From positions 1 through 53,948 of the forward strand of contig JAYZAS010000025.1 in NCBI GenBank assembly GCA_036339585.1: 53,948 bases of DNA. The letters run 5' to 3'. This document shows, one piece after another, positions 26,377 to 35,499 of the stretch. The DNA comes from Pseudomonadota bacterium (lineage in GTDB: Bacteria; Pseudomonadota; Alphaproteobacteria; UBA8366). The position numbers and the translations under genes are program-made. Every line of letters starts with the position of its first letter. The stretch's first letter is position 1. Under the pieces are notes generated by a model that ran no database searches, was not told the DNA's origin, and worked only from the letters and a program-made list of their open reading frames with translations.

Positions 26377-27246
26377 ATGAAAATTGACAGTTTGGCAAAT
26401 CAATTTCTCGAAAGAATTGCAATAGCACTTGAAAAAATTGCACCAAAAGACGAGCTAAAAAATGAGATCCATCTTGCCGATGGCTATGTTTGGCAAGCAG
26501 ACCAATGCTGGCTCGAACCGGTTCACCAAATCAATCGACTGGACATAACCTTGCTGCAGGGCATAGACAGACAAATCGCGTTGTTGCTTGAAAACACTGA
26601 ACGGTTTTCAAAGCGATTACCTGCGAATAATGCATTACTTTGGGGCGCACGCGGTTCTGGAAAAAGTTCTCTCGTAAAGGCAGCACACGCCGAAGTTAAT
26701 CGTAATATAAAGGATCCGTCGTCTCGAATTGCGCTAATCGAGATACACCGAGAAGATATCCCTACACTGCCAAATTTACTCTCTATATTGCGAGAAACTC
26801 CGCGACCTTGCCTTGTCTTTTGTGATGATCTTTCATTTGACGGAGAGGATGCTAGTTACAAATCACTGAAAGCCCTTCTAGAAGGAGGAATTGAAGGCCG
26901 TCCCAAAAATGTGATTTTTTACGCCACCTCCAACCGGCGTCATCTACTACCACGGGACATGATGGAGAATGAACAATCTACCTCTATTAACCCTTCCGAG
27001 GCAGTTGAGGAGAAGGTGTCACTCTCCGATCGTTTTGGTCTTTGGCTAGGGTTTCATAATTGTTCCCAAGAAACCTATCTTATTATGGTAAAACACTACA
27101 TAGAACATTATGAATTAGAAATAAAAAATATAGACTGGACAAAGGAAGCAAATGAATGGGCGGTCACCCGGGGTGCGAGGTCCGGACGTGTCGCTTGGCA
27201 GTACATCCAAGACCTTGCAGGACGATTAGGGAAATCATTAGATTAA
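26377..27246 (+). CDS. DUF815-family AAA ATPase
   Basis: A 289-residue cytoplasmic P-loop ATPase of the DUF815 family, common next to sec and tRNA ligase genes in alphaproteobacteria. Its substrate is unknown. Walker A is GARGSGKSS (about residues 90-98), the Walker B-like acidic pair is CLVFCDDLSF (about 147-156), and a sensor-like asparagine follows in FYATSNRRHL. The C-terminal GARSGRVAWQYIQDLAGR segment is the family's end. Its stop overlaps the convergent nlpD-like stop by 4 bases. Confidence 0.9.
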   Translation: MKIDSLANQFLERIAIALEKIAPKDELKNEIHLADGYVWQADQCWLEPVHQINRLDITLLQGIDRQIALLLENTERFSKRLPANNALLWGARGSGKSSLVKAAHAEVNRNIKDPSSRIALIEIHREDIPTLPNLLSILRETPRPCLVFCDDLSFDGEDASYKSLKALLEGGIEGRPKNVIFYATSNRRHLLPRDMMENEQSTSINPSEAVEEKVSLSDRFGLWLGFHNCSQETYLIMVKHYIEHYELEIKNIDWTKEANEWAVTRGARSGRVAWQYIQDLAGRLGKSLD

Positions 27247-28166
27247 TAACGGGCAGCTGTTCTTCGGACCAAGTGCCTCAACGGATTAACCGAGCGTCTG
27301 CCCTTTCGAATTTCAAAATGTAGTTGTGGGCGCGCAACTGCTCCCGTACTCCCAACTTTTGCGATAATTTGACCTCGCCGCACTTTTTGGCCTCGTTTAA
27401 CCAAAAGCACAGAATTATGTGCGTAAGCTGTCACATATCCTCCAGAATGCTTAATCAGAATCAGGTTACCAAAACCTGCCAATTCGCTGCCACCGTAAGC
27501 AACAACCCCGTTTTCTGCTGCTCTCACTGGCGAGCCTGCAGCCGCTGCGATGTTTAGTCCATCATTGTACAAACCTCCCTTCTTTTTCCCAAATCTGGAA
27601 ATAACTTTGCCGCGCACAGGCCAAAGAAAACGAGATGAGGTGCGCGGTGGTGCCTTTAACTCGGGCACTTTTTTTGACCTACTCGTCTTGTCCTTTCCCG
27701 GTGGCCCTTTCGTTTTACGATATTGGTACGAAGCGACTTGTCGATTTTTTGGCAATCTCAATTTCTGCCCTACACGAATTCGATAGGGTGCGTTAATGTT
27801 ATTAAGTCGCGCCAGTGAACTAACTGAAACCTTAGTCTGGCGAGAAATAGAATACAGTGTATCCCCCTTTCGCACAGTGTGACTCGCGGGACCAAGGAAC
27901 CTTGTGATAAGTAGTTGATCGCCAATCCGTAGACGATATGGAGGTGAAAGCTGATTATCTTTGATAAAATTTCGTATTGGAATGCCGTATTTTTTTGATA
28001 TCCGGTAAACAGTATCGCCTCGCCGAACAACATGGATGGATCGTTCATTAGGCGTTTCCACGTACCTGACAAAATTCCCCCTGCTATCGCTAAGAGAGCT
28101 ACAGCCAGCCAACAGTCCAAGCAACTTTGCCAGCATCATAAAACGGACAGTTTTCCGTCTCATCAT
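27243..28166 (-). CDS. nlpD: NlpD-like lipoprotein with two LysM and a degenerate M23 domain
   Basis: A 307-residue envelope protein. A lipobox LGLLAGC (cysteine near residue 22) gives lipid anchoring. Two LysM repeats follow (about 43-87 and 92-137) that bind peptidoglycan. A basic linker then leads to an M23/LytM domain (about 180-300). The zinc ligands of active M23 enzymes are not all present: the HxxxD position reads NDGLN and the HxH position reads QLH. This matches E. coli NlpD, which does not cut but activates an amidase for daughter-cell separation, so I infer the same role. Within alphaproteobacteria the neighbours surE-pcm-nlpD are usual. Confidence 0.92.
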   Translation of the reverse strand: MMRRKTVRFMMLAKLLGLLAGCSSLSDSRGNFVRYVETPNERSIHVVRRGDTVYRISKKYGIPIRNFIKDNQLSPPYRLRIGDQLLITRFLGPASHTVRKGDTLYSISRQTKVSVSSLARLNNINAPYRIRVGQKLRLPKNRQVASYQYRKTKGPPGKDKTSRSKKVPELKAPPRTSSRFLWPVRGKVISRFGKKKGGLYNDGLNIAAAAGSPVRAAENGVVAYGGSELAGFGNLILIKHSGGYVTAYAHNSVLLVKRGQKVRRGQIIAKVGSTGAVARPQLHFEIRKGRRSVNPLRHLVRRTAARY

Positions 28167-28184
28167 TTCCTCAAAATAATAGGG

Positions 28185-28847
28185 TCACCTACTGGTTATC
28201 CCATCTGTTTTTGGCATTCCACCAATTAAGGGTAGAAACCTGACATCAAAAAGACCCTGAGCATCAACCCCATCTCGATTTTTTGCAATGCGCATTACCT
28301 TTTGAACACCGTGTTCTGGCCCAATGGGTGTTACCATAACACCATCTTCCGCCAATTGGCCCAAAAGAATATCGGGTATATTCTCGGTTGATGCAGCGAC
28401 GATAATACGGTCAAACGGTGACTGCACGGGCCAACCTTTTTGGCCGTCGCCCAACTGTGCAGTGACATTAAAGCATTTGATAACTTCAAGCCTCGCCTCA
28501 GCATCGGCGAGCAAAGTAGCATGTCTCTCGATCGAATAGACTCTACGATAAAGATGCGAAAGAATTGCCGTCTGATACCCTGAGCCAGTACCTATCTCCA
28601 ACACCTTCAACCGTTTTCCGATGCCAAGCGCACTTATCATCCGTGCAACGACATTTGGATCGCTAATGGTTTGCCCCATGCCTATTGGCAGCGCCGTTTC
28701 ATCGTAGGACCTATCTCGAAAAGTAGGAGGCACAAAAAAATCGCGTGGTACGCGCTCAAAGGCAGAGATTATCTTTGAATCTGTTACGCCGGCCTGACGA
28801 AGTGATATGACTAACCGAATTTTTTGCGATGCGAGAGCCTCAGAAAT
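28185..28847 (-). CDS. pcm: Protein-L-isoaspartate O-methyltransferase, unusual start
   Basis: Pcm repairs isoaspartyl residues by SAM-dependent methylation. The core is clear: LPIGMGQTISDPNVVARM, the SAM motif VLEIGTGSGYQTAIL, and FDRIIVAASTENIP. The first ATG/GTG/TTG in the frame is a GTG at 28733, which would delete the conserved N-terminal helices. The frame stays open upstream and encodes family-like residues (KIRLVISLRQAGVTDSKI, then FERVPRDFFVPP). Two explanations fit. Translation may start at an ATT at 28847, seven bases after AGGAG, giving 220 residues. Or it starts at the ATG at 28867, which overlaps the surE stop as TGATG, and a one-base deletion in the A5 run at 28847-28851 has shifted the frame. 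The coordinates given use the ATT. Confidence 0.85.
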   Translation of the reverse strand: MSEALASQKIRLVISLRQAGVTDSKIISAFERVPRDFFVPPTFRDRSYDETALPIGMGQTISDPNVVARMISALGIGKRLKVLEIGTGSGYQTAILSHLYRRVYSIERHATLLADAEARLEVIKCFNVTAQLGDGQKGWPVQSPFDRIIVAASTENIPDILLGQLAEDGVMVTPIGPEHGVQKVMRIAKNRDGVDAQGLFDVRFLPLIGGMPKTDGITSR

Positions 28848-28866
28848 TTTTCTTCTCCTGCTAACA

Positions 28867-29658
28867 TCAATCTTTATTAAATAAAGTCTTTAGTTCACGA
28901 AGTGTCCCTGCATGCGTTTGGTTTGCATGTAATGGAGTTACAGAAATAGCGCCTCGCTCGACTGCTTTATTATCTGTATCACCATGTCCCACAGATTGTC
29001 CCGGATGGGGATTTCCGATCATGTACAAATTATTTTTACGAGGGTCCGTAACCTCAATTATCTGGTACGACTTACTGCGCTGCCCCTGACGGACTGCAAT
29101 AACCTCAGAAACTTTTTCACCATTTTGAACGGGGAAGTTTATATTCATAAAAACATCCCTTCGCCATTTCAGCGATAGTAACCGAGTAATGATATCTGGA
29201 GCAAACCGTTTGGCAATAGACCAATTCGTCTTTCCACCATTTTCTGACTGTTGACTTAATGAGATAGAGGGTATCCCAAGCATCGCACCCTCCATGGCAG
29301 CAGCAACAGTCCCCGAATAACTAATATCATCAGCGATATTTAAACCTTGATTGATACCGGATAATACTAAATCAGGCGGACTGTCTTTCATGATGGTATT
29401 GATCGCCATTAACACGCAATCGGTTGGAGTTCCCACAACCGAATACTTTCTTTTTGAGACTCTCTCAATACGAATGGTCGCGTTAAGCGTTAATGAATGA
29501 CTGGACCCACTTTTCTCTGTTTCCGGAGCAAATATCCAGATGTCGTTGGACATTTCACGCGCAATTTTTTCTAAAATCCGCAAACCTGGGGCATTGATCC
29601 CATCATCATTAACAAGCAATATACGCTTCCCTATTGGATCAATTGGCGTGGCTGACAC
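28867..29658 (-). CDS. surE: 5'/3'-nucleotidase SurE
   Basis: SurE is a stationary-phase nucleoside 5'/3'-monophosphatase. The 263-residue protein has the metal-binding ILLVNDDGINAPGL near the start, then APETEKSGSSHSLT. The GTPTDCVLMAI and LVLSGINQGLNIADDISYSGTVAAAMEG regions follow (quoted in parts). It starts with GTG, three bases after the serS stop. Its own stop overlaps an ATG as TGATG, the expected coupling point for pcm. Confidence 0.97.
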   Translation of the reverse strand: MSATPIDPIGKRILLVNDDGINAPGLRILEKIAREMSNDIWIFAPETEKSGSSHSLTLNATIRIERVSKRKYSVVGTPTDCVLMAINTIMKDSPPDLVLSGINQGLNIADDISYSGTVAAAMEGAMLGIPSISLSQQSENGGKTNWSIAKRFAPDIITRLLSLKWRRDVFMNINFPVQNGEKVSEVIAVRQGQRSKSYQIIEVTDPRKNNLYMIGNPHPGQSVGHGDTDNKAVERGAISVTPLHANQTHAGTLRELKTLFNKD

Positions 29659-29661
29659 AAA

Positions 29662-30933
29662 CTAGCCCTTTTCAATTTTCGTAATGCCATTTAGGTATGG
29701 CTGCAAAGCACTCGGAATAGTGATTGACCCATCGGGATTTTGATAATTCTCAAGAATAGCTATAAGGGTCCGGCCTACTGCCAAACCGGAACCGTTCAGG
29801 GTGTGCACAAAGCTGGTTCCTTTCTGACCCGGTGATTTAAAGCGTGCATTGAGCCGCCGAGCTTGAAAACATTGGCAAGATGAACAACTTGACACCTCTC
29901 GAAAACTATTCTGCCCGGGCAGCCATACCTCGAGATCGTAGGTTTTAGAAGCTGAAAAGCCAATATCTCCAGTACATAGCGTGATCACTCGATAAGTAAG
30001 TCCCAAACGCTTCAGGACCTCCTCGGCACATGACGTCATTCGTTCTAATTCCATTTTTGAGTCTTCAGGATGGACGACACTCACTAATTCAACTTTATTG
30101 AACTGATGCTGACGTAACATTCCACGAGTATCTTTTCCTGCTGCACCAGCTTCCGACCGGAAACAAGGCGTCCAAGCGGTTAGACGTAATGGCAGATCAC
30201 TAGCATTCAGAACTTTCCCCGCAACAAAATTTGTAAGTGGAACTTCAGCGGTCGGGATTAGCCAATGATCACCATCTGTTTTATAAAGGTCATCTGAAAA
30301 TTTTGGCAATTGCCCTGTCCCAAAAAGGGCTTGCTCACGCACAAGAACGGGCGGCACAGATTCTATGTAGCCAAACTCAGCACAGTGCAGGTCAAGCATA
30401 AAATTACCGAGTGCGCGATCGAGTTTGGCCAACATACCTTTTAATATTACAAATCTTGATCCAGCCATTTGCGCTGCAGTCTCAAAATCCATTAATCCTA
30501 GTGACTCTCCCAGATCAAAATGCTCTTTAGGAAACTCAATCATAGGCTTCTTGCCAACCTCACGCTCAAGCCGATTAGCAGTCTCATCTTGACCGTCTGG
30601 TATGCTCGGGTCAGGCAGGTTTGGTATAACTTCCAATATTGCGTTCAATTCAGCATCAATATCTTTTTCTATTTTTTCGGCCTCAATCAGTTTCTCTTTA
30701 AGCTTGGATACCTCCTCCATTAATTTGCAAGCATCCTCCCCTGCCTTTTTCATTTCTCCGATTTTCTTTGAAATGTCATTCCGTGATTGTTGAAGGTTTT
30801 GCATTTCGGTCTGAGCTGAACGCCGTTTTTGATCGAGCGCTATAATGTGATCTACTGGGGGCACAAATCCACGGCGTCTCAAAAGCGAATCAAATTCGTC
30901 GGGCTTTTCACGAATATAACGAATATCATGCAT
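29662..30933 (-). CDS. serS: Seryl-tRNA synthetase
   Basis: A class II tRNA synthetase of 423 residues that charges tRNA-Ser. The N-terminal 110 residues form the long antiparallel coiled coil that binds the tRNA variable arm ([20 protein letters not shown] is part of it). The catalytic core shows motif 2 ([20 protein letters not shown]) and motif 3 ([17 protein letters not shown]). [17 protein letters not shown] is the usual serine-site segment. It lies 66 bases downstream of tatC. Confidence 0.98.
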   Translation of the reverse strand: MHDIRYIREKPDEFDSLLRRRGFVPPVDHIIALDQKRRSAQTEMQNLQQSRNDISKKIGEMKKAGEDACKLMEEVSKLKEKLIEAEKIEKDIDAELNAILEVIPNLPDPSIPDGQDETANRLEREVGKKPMIEFPKEHFDLGESLGLMDFETAAQMAGSRFVILKGMLAKLDRALGNFMLDLHCAEFGYIESVPPVLVREQALFGTGQLPKFSDDLYKTDGDHWLIPTAEVPLTNFVAGKVLNASDLPLRLTAWTPCFRSEAGAAGKDTRGMLRQHQFNKVELVSVVHPEDSKMELERMTSCAEEVLKRLGLTYRVITLCTGDIGFSASKTYDLEVWLPGQNSFREVSSCSSCQCFQARRLNARFKSPGQKGTSFVHTLNGSGLAVGRTLIAILENYQNPDGSITIPSALQPYLNGITKIEKG

Positions 30934-30999
30934 GGTATTTGAAATGTCCCATTAGGCAGTTGCTAAATATTACGATTAAAATTTACGCCGCCGTCGATG

Positions 31000-31833
31000 T
31001 TAATCATTTACTTCACTTTGCCCCAGAGCTAAACGTTTGCGTTCAAGGACAATCGAACACCAGATAGAAATTTCATAAAGAAATATTATGGGAATAGCCA
31101 ATGCGAACTGACTTAACGGATCTGGTGGAGTCAAGATGGCAGCAGCTACAAAAGCGATCACAAAAGCATATCGACGTTTTTGTTTTAACAATTCTATGGA
31201 CACCAAACCCGATCGGGTTAAAAGAACTAAAACAACTGGAAGTTCGAAGCTCAACCCAAAGGCAAAGATAAGCCTCATTACTAAGGAGAGGTATTCATTA
31301 ACTTTAGGTTCAAGTTCTATAGCAATTTGGCCTCCGGTTGCCACTTGTTGAAATCCCGCAAAAAACTCCCACGCTATGGGTAAAACTAAATAATATACAA
31401 AAGCACCACCTGTGAAAAAAAGAACTGGCGAAGCGATGAGAAAAGGTAAAAAGGCTAATTTTTCATTACTATACAGCCCCGGCGCCACGAACTTCCAAAC
31501 CTGATTAGCCACGATTGGAAACGACAAGAATCCAGCAGTAAAAAAAGCTACTTTCAAATCAGTGAAGAATTTCTCGTGCATTGCCGTGTAAATCAGCCTT
31601 TTACCCTCCTGACCGTGCCACAGGTCATTAAGGGGATTAACTAGAAAATTAAATATAGGGCCTGCAAAATAGAGGCTGACTATAAAAGCTATAAGCAATG
31701 CACCCACTGAATATAAAAGTCGTCGTCGCAGCTCCACTAAATGGGCAAGTAGTGGCAACTTAGGATCATTAATCGCTTCGGCATCCTTTTGGTTTTTGTC
31801 ACTTGGCCTGACTGTTTCAGATCCATCGCTCAT
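31000..31833 (-). CDS. tatC: Twin-arginine translocase subunit TatC
   Basis: TatC, 277 residues, is the six-helix receptor for twin-arginine signal peptides. The cytoplasmic N-terminus carries the conserved LLAHLVELRRRLL (about residues 28-40). Helices follow at regular intervals, with FLSFPIVANQVWKFVAPGLY and FAFGLSFELPVVLVLLT as family segments. The C-terminal tail is basic. Its ATG overlaps the tatB stop by 4 bases. Confidence 0.97.
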   Translation of the reverse strand: MSDGSETVRPSDKNQKDAEAINDPKLPLLAHLVELRRRLLYSVGALLIAFIVSLYFAGPIFNFLVNPLNDLWHGQEGKRLIYTAMHEKFFTDLKVAFFTAGFLSFPIVANQVWKFVAPGLYSNEKLAFLPFLIASPVLFFTGGAFVYYLVLPIAWEFFAGFQQVATGGQIAIELEPKVNEYLSLVMRLIFAFGLSFELPVVLVLLTRSGLVSIELLKQKRRYAFVIAFVAAAILTPPDPLSQFALAIPIIFLYEISIWCSIVLERKRLALGQSEVND

Positions 31834-32171
31834 GGCAATGCTTTGTCTGAGTCAGATTCAGAATTATGCGGTTTTTTATCTTTCTCAACAATATCATCTA
31901 ATTCATTAAATTCGGTTTCTAAATCAAGCTCTTCATCAACGTTCTTGACAATATTTCTATACGGAACTGTTGACAGGTCTTTGCGTACCTCATCGAGTTC
32001 TGCCTCTCGGGCCAGATCATCGAACCCAGACTGAAGATCAAACATCAGCTCTCTCATCCGCCTCACCGCACGAGTGCATGTTCTAAGAACACTGGGTAAT
32101 TCCTGTGGACCTACAAGCACAACAGTTACAACCGCTATAATAATCAGCTCAGGCCAGCCAATATCAAACAT
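31830..32171 (-). CDS. tatB: Twin-arginine translocase subunit TatB
   Basis: A 113-residue Tat component that binds the substrate with TatC. It starts MFDIGWPELIIIAVV with the single membrane helix, then the hinge GPQELPSVLRT and a long amphipathic, acidic helix. The family usually has a Gly-Pro at the hinge, which is present. It lies 36 bases after tatA and overlaps tatC. Confidence 0.95.
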   Translation of the reverse strand: MFDIGWPELIIIAVVTVVLVGPQELPSVLRTCTRAVRRMRELMFDLQSGFDDLAREAELDEVRKDLSTVPYRNIVKNVDEELDLETEFNELDDIVEKDKKPHNSESDSDKALP

Positions 32172-32207
32172 GCATTTGTGTCTCTAAGGTAAATTAGGTG
32201 CAAACTC

Positions 32208-32459
32208 TTACTTTCTAACTTTTACTTTTTTTGATTCCTCTTCAAGAATCTCAGTAGCAGTTGTGTTAATCGTCTTTGGCTCAATCTCTCCCACATCCAG
32301 CGGCTTTTCACTCTTATTTTCATCCTTTATGTTCTGCTTGAAATTCCTGAGTCCTTTTCCAAAATCACCCATTATTTGCGAAATCTTTCCGCGACCACCA
32401 AAAACCAACAGAGCAAGTGCAACTAGTATCAAAATTTCCCACGGACCCAGCGACATCAA
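32208..32459 (-). CDS. tatA: Twin-arginine translocase subunit TatA
   Basis: An 83-residue Tat pore component. A short N-terminal helix (GPWEILILVALALLVFGG) is followed by the FGGRGKISQIMGDFGKGLRN hinge and amphipathic helix. A charged tail ends in KVKVRK. It is the first gene of tatABC, 98 bases after the ABC ATPase gene. Confidence 0.95.
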   Translation of the reverse strand: MMSLGPWEILILVALALLVFGGRGKISQIMGDFGKGLRNFKQNIKDENKSEKPLDVGEIEPKTINTTATEILEEESKKVKVRK

Positions 32460-32557
32460 TTTCTCCTTTTTTGAAAGTTTTCCTCATCGAGGTGGGAATA
32501 AAAAAATTTATCATACAAGTTAGGAAGACTATGGGCAAAAGATGACTGTAAATATAT

Positions 32558-33637
32558 TCATGCCTTAGGAAAAATGAAAGTTTGGTTCGGGTCAATATCA
32601 ATTCTCAGCCTTTCATTTTGTTCCGGCAAAAAGCGTCCGGGCATGCGTGAATGAAGGTGGACCTTTTCCCCATTCATCCCGTTGGCACAAAGATGGATAA
32701 GGGAGGAATATCCTAACATGCGCGCTTCCAGCGCCTGCACCCCAAACTCAACGGATGGGTTCGTCAGGCGGGTTAAGCGAAGCGCTTCCGGCCTTATAAG
32801 GATCTCAACTTCTGTTCCTCCTGCGATATTTCCTGAATCTATCATACCAATTGTTGTATTTACCTTTCCATTTTCAACAAATCCGTTAACACGGTTAACT
32901 TCGCTGAAAAATTCAGTTACAAAGGAATTAGCCGGCTTACAGTAGATTTCCTCTGGTCGACCAATTTGCTCGGTCACTCCATTGTTCATCACCGCTATGC
33001 GATCACCCATGAACATCGCTTCCTCCGAATCGTGGGTAACCAATAAAGCTGCAGCCCCGGATTCCTTCAATAAATGCAGAGTATCATCTCGAATTTGATC
33101 ACGCAGTCTGGCATCAAGCCCCGAGAACGGTTCGTCCAACATTATAAGATTAGGTTTCGGGAGCAACACTCGAGCTAAAGCAACCCTCTGTTGTTGTCCT
33201 CCAGATAACGCATGAGGATAACGGTTCGCCAGATCAGCAATCCCAAGAGTTCTAAGCAGTTGCGAAATCTCGTCTGCCATTTCTTCGCCTTTATATTTCC
33301 TCACTCCAAATGCCACATTTTCTATGACTGTGAGATGGGGAAACAGAGCATAATCTTGAAATACTAACCCAATGTCACGCTGTTCGGGCGGAAGACTAAA
33401 ACCTGCACCTTTGGCAACCGGTTTCCCCGAAATTCGGATTTCGCCGTGCTGGAGCAACTCTAGGCCCGCCCCTAATCGCAACGTGGTTGTTTTGCCGCAG
33501 CCTGACGGCCCTAATAAACATACTAGTTCGCCCTTAGCAAGCTCGAGTGAGAAGCCTTGCACAGCGCAAGTGTCGCCATAATAGTGGTAGACGTCAGTAA
33601 ACTCCAGTGCGGGGTCAGCGATCATAGCTACTCCCAT
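32558..33637 (-). CDS. Orphan ABC transporter ATPase with TOBE domain (FbpC-like)
   Basis: A 359-residue importer-type ATPase. Walker A is GPSGCGKTTT (about residues 43-52), the Q-loop region is VFQDYALFPH, the signature is ALSGGQQQR, Walker B is LIMLDEPFSG and the switch His is LVTHDSEEA. The last 110 residues form a TOBE-like regulatory domain. Closest families from memory are ferric-iron (FbpC/AfuC) and spermidine/putrescine importers. No permease or binding protein is next to it, so it must use partners encoded elsewhere or serve a different membrane protein. It sits between scpB and tatA, where I expect the genes to adjoin. Confidence 0.85.
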   Translation of the reverse strand: MGVAMIADPALEFTDVYHYYGDTCAVQGFSLELAKGELVCLLGPSGCGKTTTLRLGAGLELLQHGEIRISGKPVAKGAGFSLPPEQRDIGLVFQDYALFPHLTVIENVAFGVRKYKGEEMADEISQLLRTLGIADLANRYPHALSGGQQQRVALARVLLPKPNLIMLDEPFSGLDARLRDQIRDDTLHLLKESGAAALLVTHDSEEAMFMGDRIAVMNNGVTEQIGRPEEIYCKPANSFVTEFFSEVNRVNGFVENGKVNTTIGMIDSGNIAGGTEVEILIRPEALRLTRLTNPSVEFGVQALEARMLGYSSLIHLCANGMNGEKVHLHSRMPGRFLPEQNERLRIDIDPNQTFIFPKA

Positions 33638-33717
33638 TCTTTACCTATGAAACTTTCCATTTCAAAGCAGGTTGCTCTTAACTCCAAAGATATTAACTTT
33701 CTTGAAAAGCATATAGA

Positions 33718-34347
33718 TTAATTCTGAGCAATATCGCCTTCATCCTTCTCATAACTTTCAGTATCAGCATTATCACTTCCATCAGATATTTGACCTAACG
33801 ACATCAACCCCCGACGAGAGTCTAAAAGTCCAGCAGCTTTTAATTCCTCAATCCCGGGCAAATCCTCAATTTGCTCAATTCCAAATTGATCCAAGAATTG
33901 CTCTGTTGTTCCCCAAGTTACGGGACGGCCGGGAACCCGGCGACGCCCACGTGGCCTAATCCACTCTGCCTCCAGCAAAATATCGAGCGTCCCCCTCGAT
34001 GTGGCCACTCCCCTTACCTCTTCGATTTCTGCCCGAGTGATGGGTTGATGGTAAGCAATAATAGATAAGGTTTCAATTGCCGCACGTGACAAACGGCGCT
34101 TTACTTCGGTTTCAATCCTAAGGTGATCTGACAGGTCAGGAGCGGTCCTAAAAGCCCATGCTTTTTTCCCTACCGATACAAGATGAAACCCGCGATTAGA
34201 ATAAGAGGATTTCAAATCTTGAAGAAGTTCATCTACATTACTTCCTTCGGGAAGTCGTGCTTTCAGAACTTTCTCTGATACTGGATCAGCAGAAGAAAAT
34301 AGTATGGCCTCTAAAATTCTTAATAATTGAAATCGGTCCATTGTCAT
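33718..34347 (-). CDS. scpB: Segregation and condensation protein B
   Basis: ScpB, 209 residues from the ATG at 34347, is the winged-helix partner of ScpA and SMC in chromosome condensation. Family segments are RILEAILFSSADPVSE, IIAYHQPITRAEIEEVRGV and PGRPVTWGTTEQFLDQFG. The open frame runs 61 codons further, but that part overlaps scpA in another frame. The ATG at 34347 overlaps the scpA stop as TGATG, the expected coupling. Confidence 0.95.
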   Translation of the reverse strand: MTMDRFQLLRILEAILFSSADPVSEKVLKARLPEGSNVDELLQDLKSSYSNRGFHLVSVGKKAWAFRTAPDLSDHLRIETEVKRRLSRAAIETLSIIAYHQPITRAEIEEVRGVATSRGTLDILLEAEWIRPRGRRRVPGRPVTWGTTEQFLDQFGIEQIEDLPGIEELKAAGLLDSRRGLMSLGQISDGSDNADTESYEKDEGDIAQN

Positions 34348-35150
34348 CAAGCTGCTACTTCCTTTTTGCCCGATTTGAGATATAACGGACCAAATGCTTT
34401 GGATTGGCGAAGGGAGACCTCTCCAGCTTTCACCATTTCCAATGTAGCAGCAAACGTGGCTGCCATTGCGGAGCGCCTCAAAATTCCCGCCCCTAATGCG
34501 GGAGGTAAAAAATTTTCTAAAGTTGTCCAATCTGGAGCCTTACCTATCACTTGACGCAACCAATGCAGTGCTTTTTCAGTTGTATAAAGTTTAGTGGGAT
34601 CAATGCGAAGAGCCGAGATATTTTCACGTTCCCGCGTCGAGCCATATGCCCGCAACAAATCGAATAAACTGACTTCAAAAACTGAGGTTCTGACAATCTT
34701 CATCTGCTCGGGGTTACCCCGCTTGAAAAAATCACGGCCTAGTTGCGGACGTTCAAATAATTTTTTGCCGGCATTACGCATTCCTTCCAAGCGTTGAAGC
34801 TGGAATGCGAGCCGGGCAGCCATTTCAGCAGCGCTCAATTCTTCTTCTTCACCTTTTTCCGCTGGCAACAACAGACGTGACTTTAAAAAGGCCAGCCAAG
34901 CTGCCATAACTAAATAGTCAGCAGCGATCTCAATACGCAAGTCACGAGCTTGTTCAAGAAATTCAAGGTACTGATTAGCTAACTGAAGAATAGATATTTT
35001 AGTCAAATCTACCTTTTGTTCGCGCGATAACGAAAGTAATAAATCTATGGGACCTTCATAACCGTCCAAATTTAGGACTAACTCTTGCCGAGACGTTCTA
35101 GCAGGCATATCCGATCTATCTGTAATATCTTCTTGAAATTCTGAAACCAC
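34347..35150 (-). CDS. scpA: Segregation and condensation protein A
   Basis: ScpA, 267 residues, is the kleisin that bridges SMC heads. The N-terminal domain shows LDGYEGPIDLLLSLSREQKV and a following helical segment with YLVMAAWLAFLKSRLLLP. The C-terminal winged helix ends VSLRQSKAFGPLYL. The start is a GTG at 35150 preceded by GAAGGA; an ATG at 35108 is an alternative. It is usually close to nagZ, but here 349 bases intervene. Confidence 0.95.
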   Translation of the reverse strand: MVSEFQEDITDRSDMPARTSRQELVLNLDGYEGPIDLLLSLSREQKVDLTKISILQLANQYLEFLEQARDLRIEIAADYLVMAAWLAFLKSRLLLPAEKGEEEELSAAEMAARLAFQLQRLEGMRNAGKKLFERPQLGRDFFKRGNPEQMKIVRTSVFEVSLFDLLRAYGSTRERENISALRIDPTKLYTTEKALHWLRQVIGKAPDWTTLENFLPPALGAGILRRSAMAATFAATLEMVKAGEVSLRQSKAFGPLYLKSGKKEVAA

Positions 35151-35499
35151 TGCATTTTCCTTCTCAACTACTAGGAATATAACCTGAACGGCTTCTGCTG
35201 CTGAAACTCTCGCTATATAACGTCTTTAGGCGTCGTTACCAGTATCGCTTATAAATGACAAACACCTTTTGCATAATTACCGGTAACACGTTGCAGAGGG
35301 GAAGGACAAGCATATGTCCGCATATGCCAAAGTACTGTTTTAAAATAATTTTCCATATTCGTAATGTTAATTCCTCAAAACGATTATGGCTGAAAAAGGT
35401 AAAAAACTATTATTTAGATTCGCTTTGTGCAAACCCATTCCGTATCGTTTGAGGGCAGGTAACATATTCTGTTAGTCCGAGTTGTCAAAATACAATTAT
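35151..35499. other. Intergenic region between nagZ and scpA
   Basis: No gene was identified in this 349-base stretch. It contains a 7-bp inverted repeat GCATATG/CATATGC with a 4-base loop near 35310-35330. The scpA promoter could lie here, which would uncouple scpAB from the upstream dgt-argS-nagZ unit. Confidence 0.4.
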
